Source: Dehalococcoidales bacterium
Lineage (GTDB): Bacteria; Chloroflexota; Dehalococcoidia; Dehalococcoidales; UBA5627
Direction of reading: 5' to 3'
Assembly: GCA_012719115.1 (NCBI GenBank)
Contig: JAAYAZ010000256.1
Coordinates: forward strand, 1-5,802
Length of the DNA: 5,802 bases
The translations under genes were made by a program, and so were the position numbers. How positions within the stretch are numbered: position 1 is the first letter of the stretch; each line of letters starts with the position of its first letter. Positions 1 through 5,802 of this stretch are shown piece after piece. The notes beneath the pieces are model-generated. The model searched no databases, was not told where the DNA came from, and saw only the letters and a program-made list of their open reading frames with translations.

Positions 1-1
1 A

Positions 2-49
2 GCGGCGGCGAATGTGATATATAAGATGATGTTTAAAAAGGTAGTTTAA
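2..49 (+). CDS. Possible 3' end of an upstream gene (partial)
   Basis: One plus-strand frame is open from the window edge and ends in TAA at 47-49, one base before the fdhA start. It would encode a basic C-terminus ending MMFKKVV. This tight spacing is typical of co-transcribed genes, so the upstream gene is likely in the same operon as fdhA. The family cannot be identified from 15 residues. For this type of formate dehydrogenase, a NuoF-like flavoprotein or an electron-transfer subunit would be a natural partner, but that is inference only. The other two plus frames close earlier, at 15-17 and 22-24, so the upstream gene could instead end there. Confidence 0.35.
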   Translation, partial: AAANVIYKMMFKKVV

Positions 50-50
50 A

Positions 51-2720
51 GTGAATGAAATTAACCTGAGTATCGATGGCAGAAAAGTAACTGCCAAAGC
101 GGGGATGACGGTGCTGGAAGCGGCATTAGCCAATGATATATACATTCCGTATCTCTGTTATTCCCCCGACCTTAAGCCGCATGGTGGTTGCCGGCTGTGC
201 ATTGTCGAAATAGAGGGAGTGGAAGGTATGCCGACTTCCTGCACCACTCCTGTTGCCGAAGGTATGGTCGTCAGAACGTCCACGCCCGATGTTAACGAAG
301 TGCGCCGCAATATACTGGAACTGATACTGGCTGACCATCCGCTGGATTGCCTGACCTGTGTCAAAAACCAGCGTTGCGAACTGCAAAAGGTGGCGGCTTA
401 TCTCGGTATAAGAGAAAGAAAGCTGCCTCATAATGACAGAAAAATACCGCTCGATGACAGCAATCCTTTCTTTGTAATCGACCGCAATTACTGTATTCTC
501 TGCCAAAAGTGCACCCGTACCTGTGAAGAGATAACCGGCGTCAATGCTATCGAAATCATCAACCGCGGTTATGAAAGTCATATCGGTACTTTCGGCGATA
601 AAGCGATAATGGAATCCATTTGTCGTTCCTGCGGCGAATGTGTGGTGCGCTGTCCGACGGCTGCTTTAACCATTAAGGGAGAGGCTGTTCCCGCTTATGA
701 GGTGGAAACCACCTGCCCTTATTGCGGAGTGGGTTGCGGTATGTATCTGGGAGTGAAAAACGACAAAATCGTATCGGTCAGGGGCAGTGACAGCAAGGCA
801 AATAATGGCAAGCTGTGCGTTAAGGGACGCTTCGGTATTGCCGGCTATGTTCACAGCCAGGAAAGACTGCGCAGTCCCTTAATCAAAAAAGATGGCAAAT
901 TTGTAGAAGCAAGCTGGGATGAGGTATTAAGCCTTATCTCCGAAAAGTTCTCTTCATATCCTAAAGAGCAGGTAGGAATAATATCTTCCTCACGCTGCAC
1001 AAATGAAGATAATTATGTTGCTCAGAAGTTCTGCCGGCTGGTTCTTGGCACCAACAATATCGACCACTGTGCCAGGTTATGCCATGCTCCGACTGTTGCC
1101 GGTCTGGCGCAAACATTCGGCAGCGGCGCAATGACCAACTCAATCGAGGATATATCCGAAGCGGATTGTATCTTCGCTATCGGTGCCAATATTACAGAAG
1201 CCCATCCGGTAATCGGAATGAGTGTTAAGCAGGCGGTGCGGCGGGGAGCCAAACTGATTGTTGCCGACCCGCGCGAAATCGAACTGGTTCGCTCTGCCGA
1301 TATCTGGCTGCGGCATAATCCGGGTAGCGACGTGGCGTTGCTGATGGGAATGATTAAAGTCATCGTCGATCAGAAATTACATAATACCGATTTTATAAAC
1401 GAGCGCTGTGAAAACAGCGAAGCCTTTATGGAATCATTAAAATCATATGATATCGATTTTGTAGAAAGAATTACCGGGGTGCCCGGTGAGCAAATTATGG
1501 CGGCGGCGCGTATGTATGCGGCAGGGGACCCTTCCTCAATCCTCTATACGCTGGGGATTACAGAGCACTCGCACGGAACGGACAATGTGATTGCCGTTGC
1601 CAATCTGGCAATGGTTACCGGCAATATCGGAAAGCGCGGCAGCGGTGTCAATCCCTTGCGCGGGCAAAACAATGTGCAGGGCGCCTGCGATATGGGTGCA
1701 TTGCCTAACGTCTATGTCGGTTACCAGTCTTCTACTTCTGCCGAGACCAAGAAAAAGTTCGAAGCGGTCTGGGGTGGTAATCTTTCCATCGAAAAGGGCT
1801 TAACGACACCGGAAATGTTCGACGGAGCCTGTAACGGCACGTTCAAGGCACTTTACATAATCGGAGAAAATTCGGTGCTCAGCCAGCCCAATTCCAACCA
1901 TGTTATTAAAGCCCTTTCATCTCTGGATTTTCTGCTGGTGCAGGATATCTTTCTGACCGAAACAGCAAAACTGGCTGATGTGGTATTGCCGGCGGCATCG
2001 TTTGCCGAAAAAGACGGCACTTTTACCAACACTGAAAGGCGTTTTCAGCGTGTCAGAAAAGCCATCGAGCCTGTCGAAGGTTCACTGGCAGATTGGGAAA
2101 TCACCTGTAGAATTGCCGAAGAGATGGGAGGTAAAGGCTTCGATTATCAACATCCGTCTCAAATTATGGATGAAATTGCTACCCTGGCTCCCTGTTTTGG
2201 TGGAATTAACTACGAGAGATTGGAAAAGGGCGGTTTGCAGTGGCCCTGCCCTAGCGTTGACCATCCGGGTACACCTATATTGCATACAAAGCAGTTTGCC
2301 TGCCGCAAGGGTAAATTGACACCGCTCAAATACCGTCCTTCCGAGGAACTGCCGGATAAAGATTATCCTCTGCTTCTGACTACCGGAAGGCGTCTTTTCC
2401 ATTATCATACCGGCACTATGACACGCAAAACAGACGGGCTTAATCTTTTTATGGGCAGGGAACGTGTACAAATCAATCCTGCCGATGCGGAGAAACTCGG
2501 GTTGGGAAATGATGATGCAATCAAAGTTATATCGCGGCGCGGTGAGGTAAAAGCCGGGGTAGAGATAACGCGGGTGGTGCCGCCGGGTGTGGTTTATATG
2601 AGTTTCCACTTTGCCGAGACACCCACCAATATGATAACCAGTTGTGCTGTGGACCCGGTCACTCAGACCCCCGAATACAAGGTCTGTGCGGTCAGGATTG
2701 AAAAAATACCTCGTCTGTAA
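51..2720 (+). CDS. fdhA: Formate dehydrogenase alpha (catalytic) subunit, cysteine form, with NuoG-like iron-sulfur N-terminus
   Basis: This 889-residue cytoplasmic enzyme subunit probably catalyses reversible formate/CO2 conversion at a bis-pterin Mo or W centre. Residues 1-80 form a [2Fe-2S] ferredoxin domain (C36, C47, C50, C64). Next come a NuoG-type His-Cys3 cluster motif (H96, C100, C103, C109) and two [4Fe-4S] ferredoxin motifs (C148/151/154/158 and C191/194/197/201). The molybdopterin oxidoreductase domain starts with C222, C225, C229 and C256, followed by K258. The active-site segment CARLCHAPTVAG puts C344 at the position of the Sec residue of E. coli FdhF, followed by the conserved H345. 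The C-terminal dinucleotide-binding domain (about 770-885) contains TGRRLFHYHTGTMTR and the PTNMITSCAVDPVT segment. There is no Tat signal. The GTG start at 51 abuts the previous stop, has a weak AAGGT upstream and begins the ferredoxin domain at the expected place. The N-terminal wire implies a partner that hands electrons to NAD or ferredoxin. A related molybdopterin oxidoreductase with another substrate is possible but less likely. Confidence 0.93.
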   Translation: MNEINLSIDGRKVTAKAGMTVLEAALANDIYIPYLCYSPDLKPHGGCRLCIVEIEGVEGMPTSCTTPVAEGMVVRTSTPDVNEVRRNILELILADHPLDCLTCVKNQRCELQKVAAYLGIRERKLPHNDRKIPLDDSNPFFVIDRNYCILCQKCTRTCEEITGVNAIEIINRGYESHIGTFGDKAIMESICRSCGECVVRCPTAALTIKGEAVPAYEVETTCPYCGVGCGMYLGVKNDKIVSVRGSDSKANNGKLCVKGRFGIAGYVHSQERLRSPLIKKDGKFVEASWDEVLSLISEKFSSYPKEQVGIISSSRCTNEDNYVAQKFCRLVLGTNNIDHCARLCHAPTVAGLAQTFGSGAMTNSIEDISEADCIFAIGANITEAHPVIGMSVKQAVRRGAKLIVADPREIELVRSADIWLRHNPGSDVALLMGMIKVIVDQKLHNTDFINERCENSEAFMESLKSYDIDFVERITGVPGEQIMAAARMYAAGDPSSILYTLGITEHSHGTDNVIAVANLAMVTGNIGKRGSGVNPLRGQNNVQGACDMGALPNVYVGYQSSTSAETKKKFEAVWGGNLSIEKGLTTPEMFDGACNGTFKALYIIGENSVLSQPNSNHVIKALSSLDFLLVQDIFLTETAKLADVVLPAASFAEKDGTFTNTERRFQRVRKAIEPVEGSLADWEITCRIAEEMGGKGFDYQHPSQIMDEIATLAPCFGGINYERLEKGGLQWPCPSVDHPGTPILHTKQFACRKGKLTPLKYRPSEELPDKDYPLLLTTGRRLFHYHTGTMTRKTDGLNLFMGRERVQINPADAEKLGLGNDDAIKVISRRGEVKAGVEITRVVPPGVVYMSFHFAETPTNMITSCAVDPVTQTPEYKVCAVRIEKIPRL

Positions 2721-2756
2721 TCTTTCATATATTTCAAGCAGCCGGTTAAAAAAATA

Positions 2757-2765
2757 TGGTATGAT
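2757..2765 (+). promoter_or_regulatory. Extended -10 promoter for acpS
   Basis: TGG-TATGAT at 2757-2765 matches an extended -10 element (TGn followed by a 5/6 match to TATAAT). No convincing -35 hexamer is present at 17 bases, which is normal for extended -10 promoters. The predicted transcript would start near 2772, about 30 bases before the acpS ATG. The 83-base fdhA-acpS gap is AT-rich here and has no clear terminator, so read-through from fdhA is also possible. Confidence 0.5.
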
Positions 2766-2803
2766 ACAAAGGGACCGGAGCTACTCAATAAAAGGAAGTA
2801 ATA

Positions 2804-3193
2804 ATGCAACAGGTCGGAGTTGATATCATAGAAATAAATCGTATCGAAAAAGCTGTTTTACGCTGGGGTAACGCCTTTCTGAATCGTATCTATACCGATT
2901 CCGAGTTACAGCTTTATAAAAATAAGCCCGCATCGCTGGCGGCGCGCTTTTCGGGCAAAGAAGCGGTTATAAAGGCCATCGGCTCAAAACGTGTCGCTTA
3001 TCGTGATATTGAAATAGTCTCCGATGACGGTGGTAAGCCGCGCGTCAATCTCTATGGCAATGCGCAAAAAACAGCAAAACATCTCGGCATTGATAATTTT
3101 GATATAAGTTTATCGCACTGCCGTGAATATGCTGTTGCCTTTGCGGTTACCGAAATCTGCCCCGTCGGCGGGGTTCCTCCTAACGCTCTGTAA
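2804..3193 (+). CDS. acpS: Holo-[acyl-carrier-protein] synthase
   Basis: AcpS transfers the 4'-phosphopantetheine arm of coenzyme A to a serine of apo-acyl carrier protein in the cytoplasm, activating it for fatty acid synthesis. The 129 residues are close to the usual family length. The N-terminal GVDIIEI motif carries the Mg-binding Asp (D7). The RFSGKEAVIKA segment carries the second metal ligand (E53) and the catalytic-region lysines (K52, K57). The C-terminal ISLSH..YAVAFA strand (101-114) is also conserved. The ATG start is supported by AAAGGAAG at 2791-2798, five bases upstream, and by GVDIIEI lying right at the N-terminus as in the family. The last eleven residues (from C119) are rich in Pro and Gly, extend past the conserved core and are encoded over a small GC hairpin. 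The gene stands between fdhA and yebC with its own likely promoter. Confidence 0.95.
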   Translation: MQQVGVDIIEINRIEKAVLRWGNAFLNRIYTDSELQLYKNKPASLAARFSGKEAVIKAIGSKRVAYRDIEIVSDDGGKPRVNLYGNAQKTAKHLGIDNFDISLSHCREYAVAFAVTEICPVGGVPPNAL

Positions 3194-3217
3194 TTATTAT
3201 CAATTCTCCTTTTTCTG

Positions 3218-3246
3218 TTCAACCGGGTTTATAGAAGTGATAAAAT
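3218..3246 (+). promoter_or_regulatory. Promoter for yebC-ruvC-ruvA
   Basis: TTCAAC (3218-3223) and TAAAAT (3241-3246) are separated by exactly 17 bases. TG at 3238-3239 gives an extended -10 (TGA-TAAAAT). The predicted start lies near 3252, leaving a short leader of about 30 bases that contains the strong Shine-Dalgarno AGGAGGG at 3271-3277. It sits in the 90-base acpS-yebC gap and would drive the three-gene unit. Confidence 0.5.
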
Positions 3247-3283
3247 TAAAAATACAGGTGAAAGCCTTTCAGGAGGGTAAAAA

Positions 3284-4036
3284 ATGTCTGGTCATTCAAA
3301 ATGGGCTAATATAAAAAATCAAAAAGGGGCGGCTGATGCTAAAAGAGGCCAGCTGTTTACCAAGTTAACCCGTGAAATAATACTGGCTGTGCGTGAGCAC
3401 GGCGGCAATCCGGAAGCTAACCCTCGCCTCAGGCTTTGCATTCAGAAAGCGCGTGACAACAATATGCCGATGGATAATATCGATAGGGCGATTAAAAAGG
3501 CTGAAGGCACACTTGAGGGTGTTATTTACGATGAATTTGTGCTGGAAGGGTACGGACCCGGCGGCGCAGCCATTCTGGTAGATATACTGTCCGACAACCG
3601 CAATCGTACTGTGCAGGAAGTAAGAAGTGTCTTTACTCGTGCCGGCGGCGGGCTCGGTGAAGTAGGCAGTGTCAACTGGCAGTTTGAACAGAAGGGTATT
3701 ATCGGTATAGAAGTAACGGAAGGAATGGATGCCGATGAAGTTTCTCTTACGGCGATTGATGCCGGCGCTGAGGATGTAAAAGCGGACGGCGAATATATCG
3801 AAATCTATACCAGCCTTGAGGATATGGAAAAAATTCGCAAAACTTTGGAAGATAGCGGTGTAACTGTTAAATCCGCTGAGATGTCAAAGGTTGCCCAGAA
3901 TACCCTTGAACTCGATGAAGCTACGGCGCTGTCGGTTTTGAAACTGATAGACAAGCTGGATAATCTGGACGATGTGCGAAATGTGTGGAGCAATGTCGAT
4001 TTCAGCGATGAGGTTATGGAAAAATACGAAGGGTAG
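3284..4036 (+). CDS. yebC: YebC/PmpR (TACO1-like) family protein
   Basis: This is a complete 250-residue member of the YebC/PmpR family, whose usual length is about 240-250. It opens with the hallmark MSGHSKWANIKNQKGAADAK and the FTKLTREI helix. The ARDNNMP..NIDRAIKKA region (57-73) and the EGYGPGG..D..SDNRNRT signature (88-109) follow, with GGGLGEVGSVNWQF at 121-134. These define the three-domain YebC fold. Family members have long been annotated as transcriptional regulators. Newer work on bacterial and mitochondrial homologues supports a role at the ribosome in easing translation of proline-rich stretches, so the automatic label 'transcriptional regulator' should be treated with caution. 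The start is set by AGGAGGG six bases upstream and the invariant MSGHSKW. It lies 12 bases before ruvC, a frequent arrangement, and is probably co-transcribed with it. Confidence 0.96.
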   Translation: MSGHSKWANIKNQKGAADAKRGQLFTKLTREIILAVREHGGNPEANPRLRLCIQKARDNNMPMDNIDRAIKKAEGTLEGVIYDEFVLEGYGPGGAAILVDILSDNRNRTVQEVRSVFTRAGGGLGEVGSVNWQFEQKGIIGIEVTEGMDADEVSLTAIDAGAEDVKADGEYIEIYTSLEDMEKIRKTLEDSGVTVKSAEMSKVAQNTLELDEATALSVLKLIDKLDNLDDVRNVWSNVDFSDEVMEKYEG

Positions 4037-4048
4037 TCTGTCAGGATA

Positions 4049-4555
4049 ATGAGAATACTGGGTATCGACCCCGGAACAATTGTTGTAGGTTATGGCATTA
4101 TAGACTGCGAAGAGGATAACATTTCCTTTGTTTGTTGCGATGCCTTAAGATGTAAACAACGCTCTCCGCTCGGGGAGCGTTTGAGCTATATTTATGATGA
4201 GCTTTGCGCTGTAATAGATAACTACCATCCGGATGCGGTGGCTGTAGAGCAGCCCTTCGTGGATAAGAATATACGTTCAGCACTGCTTATCGGCAAGGCG
4301 CAGGCGATTGCCATTCTGGCAGCCGGCAAACACCATCTCCCGTGCTTTGAGTATTCTCCAATGCAAATCAAGCAGGGAGTAACCAGCTATGGCGCCAGTT
4401 CCAAGGAACAGGTGCAGCAGATGGTTAAGCTGCAGCTCAATCTGGCGGAGATACCGGAACCGAACGATGCCGCAGACGCACTGGCGGTGGCAATCTGCCA
4501 CATCAGTTCTGTGCATCTAAGTGATATAATGAACCGGCAAGGAGATAAAAAATGA
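4049..4555 (+). CDS. ruvC: Crossover junction endodeoxyribonuclease RuvC
   Basis: RuvC is a dimeric, Mg-dependent nuclease that cuts Holliday junctions symmetrically to finish homologous recombination and fork repair. The 168 residues match the usual length. The RNase H-fold catalytic acids are visible: D7 in [10 protein letters not shown]67 in AVEQPF, and D140 and D143 in [13 protein letters not shown]. The IGKAQ segment (82-86) and the [17 protein letters not shown] region (102-122) are also typical. The ATG at 4049 places GIDPGT at the expected N-terminal position. Its ribosome binding site is weak (AGGAT at 4043-4047), which suggests translation is helped by coupling to yebC, 12 bases upstream. 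Its stop overlaps the ruvA start (ATGA). Confidence 0.96.
   Translation: MRILGIDPGTIVVGYGIIDCEEDNISFVCCDALRCKQRSPLGERLSYIYDELCAVIDNYHPDAVAVEQPFVDKNIRSALLIGKAQAIAILAAGKHHLPCFEYSPMQIKQGVTSYGASSKEQVQQMVKLQLNLAEIPEPNDAADALAVAICHISSVHLSDIMNRQGDKK
4522..4530 (+). promoter_or_regulatory. Possible internal promoter for ruvA inside ruvC
   Basis: TGA-TATAAT at 4522-4530 is a perfect consensus -10 with the TGn extension. It lies within the last codons of ruvC, with a predicted start near 4537 and the ruvA ATG at 4552. No good -35 is seen. It may be a chance product of the codons for Ser-Asp-Ile-Met, so function is uncertain. If real, the leader would be very short but would still include the AAGGAG site at 4539-4544. 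Confidence 0.3.
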
Positions 4556-5136
4556 TAGCCAGTCTAAACGGTAAGTTGGAAGCATTAGGCAGCGATTGGG
4601 CTATTATAAATGTCGGCGGTGTGGGTTTTCAGGTTTATCTGTCCACTACCGGCATCAGTAATCTGGGCGCTGTTGGGTCCAGCGTCAAGGTTTATACCCA
4701 TCTCAACGTCCGTGAGGATAATCTCTCTCTGTTCGGTTTTAGCAGTACTGCCGAACTGGAGCTTTTTAAGTCGATAACAAGTGTTTCCGGTATCGGTCCT
4801 AAACTGGCTCTGGCAATGCTTTCGGCTATGGAGCCCGACCAGTTGATTATGGCGATTGCATCCGGTAATGCCGATTTATTGACCGGAATACCCGGTGTCG
4901 GCAAAAAAACTGCCAGCCGCATCGTTCTCGAGCTTAAAGACAAGATAGGAACCGGTATGCTGGCGACTCCGGTTGCTGAAATTGCGCAGGAAAATGCCGA
5001 TGTACTGGCTGCTCTAACTTCACTTGGCTATTCGACCTCGGAAGTCGCCCGCGCTTTATCGAGCCTCCCGCGCGATGCGTCTTTAAGTATCGAAGACAGA
5101 ATAAAGCTGGCACTGGGATACTTCGAGCAGAAGTAG
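4552..5136 (+). CDS. ruvA: Holliday junction branch migration complex subunit RuvA
   Basis: RuvA is the tetrameric DNA-binding subunit that holds the Holliday junction in a square-planar form and loads the RuvB hexameric motor. The 194 residues are near the usual length of about 200. Domain I (1-64) is the OB fold ([20 protein letters not shown]) and carries the acidic pin residues E55 and D56 in [12 protein letters not shown]. Domain II has two helix-hairpin-helix motifs, [10 protein letters not shown] (78-87) and [12 protein letters not shown] (113-124). Domain III (about 147-194), the RuvB-contacting UBA-like part, includes [17 protein letters not shown]. The start is set by AAGGAG at 4539-4544 with seven bases of spacing. 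The ATGA overlap with ruvC indicates translational coupling. ruvB, usually the next gene, does not follow within the remaining window. Confidence 0.96.
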   Translation: MIASLNGKLEALGSDWAIINVGGVGFQVYLSTTGISNLGAVGSSVKVYTHLNVREDNLSLFGFSSTAELELFKSITSVSGIGPKLALAMLSAMEPDQLIMAIASGNADLLTGIPGVGKKTASRIVLELKDKIGTGMLATPVAEIAQENADVLAALTSLGYSTSEVARALSSLPRDASLSIEDRIKLALGYFEQK

Positions 5137-5157
5137 GAATTTGTCTGTCATTAAATC

Positions 5158-5229
5158 CGTAGGGACGGGCATTGCCCGTCCGTAAAATACGAAAACATCA
5201 GGGGCGGGCGACCAATGGTCGCCCCTACG
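5158..5229. repeat. REP/BIME-like double-palindrome intergenic repeat
   Basis: Two GC-rich palindromes lie back to back between ruvA and the downstream small ORF. The first is GGACGGGC-ATT-GCCCGTCC (5163-5181). The second is GGGCGACC-AAT-GGTCGCCC (5206-5224). The whole unit is bounded by inverted ends, CGTAGGG (5158-5164) and CCCTACG (5223-5229), with an AT-rich linker between. This layout, two related hairpins in opposite orientation, resembles paired REP elements or a small MITE. Such GTAGGGGCG..CGCCCCTAC units are scattered in many bacterial genomes. Neither hairpin is followed by a T-run, so it is not a standard intrinsic terminator, although it may stabilise the ruvA mRNA 3' end. Confidence 0.8.
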
Positions 5230-5267
5230 TGTGTATGAAGTGTTTGAAAAGAACGGAGAATAAATAA

Positions 5268-5393
5268 ATGATTATCGAATGGTCTTTGATCGTTTATTTC
5301 ATTCAGGGTGACAAACCAGTAACTATCTTACAGAATTGTCGATTTATCGGGTTCAAGCATAAAGATATTAATATTGCCGATATAGAGAAGTAA
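5268..5393 (+). CDS. Possible small protein of 41 residues, unknown family
   Basis: An ATG at 5268 opens a 41-codon frame ending at TAA 5391-5393. It is preceded by CGGAGAA (GGAG at 5255-5258) nine bases upstream, a believable ribosome binding site. The peptide begins MIIEWSLIVYFI, continues with a Gly-Asp-Lys-Pro turn and a VTILQNCRFIGF strand-like stretch, and ends in a charged tail, DINIADIEK. The alternating hydrophobic pattern looks more like a small beta-rich soluble protein than a transmembrane peptide. I do not recognise the family. It lies alone between two repeat elements, so it could be a genuine small gene, the remnant of a larger displaced gene, or a chance frame. No promoter is obvious. 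Confidence 0.4.
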   Translation: MIIEWSLIVYFIQGDKPVTILQNCRFIGFKHKDINIADIEK

Positions 5394-5409
5394 ACACAAA
5401 TAATAATAA

Positions 5410-5437
5410 TGTCATTCTGAGTTTTTACGAAGAATCT
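5410..5437. repeat. Dispersed repeat of the GTCATTCTGAG..CGAAGAATCT type
   Basis: TGTCATTCTGAG (5410-5421) and CGAAGAATCT (5428-5437) flank a short TTTTTA centre. The arms share the imperfect inverted core ATTCT/AGAAT (5414-5418 and 5431-5435). Sequences with these two arms and variable centres occur as dispersed intergenic repeats in many bacteria. It follows an AAT trinucleotide run (about 5398-5410) and lies just beyond the 3' end of the IS110-type transposase. Read on the minus strand, the weak hairpin is followed by ATTATTATTATTT and could serve as a poor terminator for that gene. Confidence 0.6.

Positions 5438-5802
<365 letters not shown>

Noticed and set aside
15..25. TGATATATAAG as an fdhA promoter
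   Set aside because: The -10 match is imperfect, no -35 can be checked this close to the edge, and fdhA appears to follow an upstream gene with no gap.
1080..1085. Selenocysteine at the formate dehydrogenase active site
   Set aside because: The codon at the Sec position (residue 344, codon 1080-1082) is TGC, a cysteine codon, so no in-frame TGA recoding is involved.
2082..2609. 175-codon minus-strand open frame opposite fdhA, with others at 126-581 and 1022-1363
   Set aside because: They lie entirely antisense to a strongly conserved gene and show no recognisable domain. They are explained by the codon pattern of fdhA.
2742..2778. CCGGT (2742-2746) and ACCGG (2774-2778) inverted repeat around the acpS -10 as an operator
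   Set aside because: Only five matching bases per arm with a 27-base gap, which is easily expected by chance.
3160..3173. GC hairpin as an intrinsic terminator of acpS
   Set aside because: The stem is only five base pairs, lies within the coding sequence and is not followed by a T-run.
3123..3314. 63-codon plus-strand frame bridging acpS and yebC
   Set aside because: It overlaps the ends of two well-supported genes in another frame, has no ribosome binding site and would cover the yebC promoter.
5158..5437. CRISPR array
   Set aside because: The palindromes are two different repeat types with no regular direct repeat-spacer spacing.

Overview
The window is mostly ordinary chromosomal housekeeping sequence from an anaerobic bacterium, with an accessory tail at the right end. 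The host call is tentative. A cytoplasmic, multi-cluster molybdenum/tungsten formate dehydrogenase points to an anaerobe. The moderate base composition, the acpS-yebC-ruvC-ruvA gene order and the dispersed palindromic repeats (GTAGGG..CCCTAC and GTCATTCTGAG..CGAAGAATCT types) would fit a Dehalococcoidia/Chloroflexi-like genome, but nothing in the window fixes the phylum.

Layout. Positions 1-49 hold what looks like the last codons of an upstream gene. It ends one base before fdhA (51-2720), which encodes a formate dehydrogenase catalytic subunit with a NuoG/HydA-type iron-sulfur N-terminus and an active-site cysteine rather than selenocysteine. A short intergenic gap with an extended -10 promoter leads to acpS (2804-3193), the holo-ACP synthase. 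A second promoter and a strong ribosome binding site precede yebC (3284-4036). It is followed 12 bases later by ruvC (4049-4555), which overlaps ruvA (4552-5136) by four bases. All of these genes lie on the plus strand.

After ruvA the character changes. Positions 5137-5455 carry a 72-bp double-palindrome repeat (5158-5229), a possible 41-residue small ORF with its own ribosome binding site (5268-5393), and a second repeat family copy (5410-5437). The minus-strand 3' part of an IS110-family transposase (5456-5802) follows and runs off the window edge. ruvB, the usual partner of ruvA, is not directly downstream.

How the genes work together: YebC-RuvC-RuvA form a likely transcription unit. RuvA binds Holliday junctions and recruits the RuvB motor (not in the window), and RuvC resolves them. 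YebC is a translation or regulatory factor commonly found beside ruv genes. AcpS activates acyl carrier protein for lipid synthesis. FdhA probably works with a flavoprotein or ferredoxin-linked electron-transfer subunit encoded upstream. I see no clear undescribed system. The most unusual material is the repeat/small ORF/IS110 tail.
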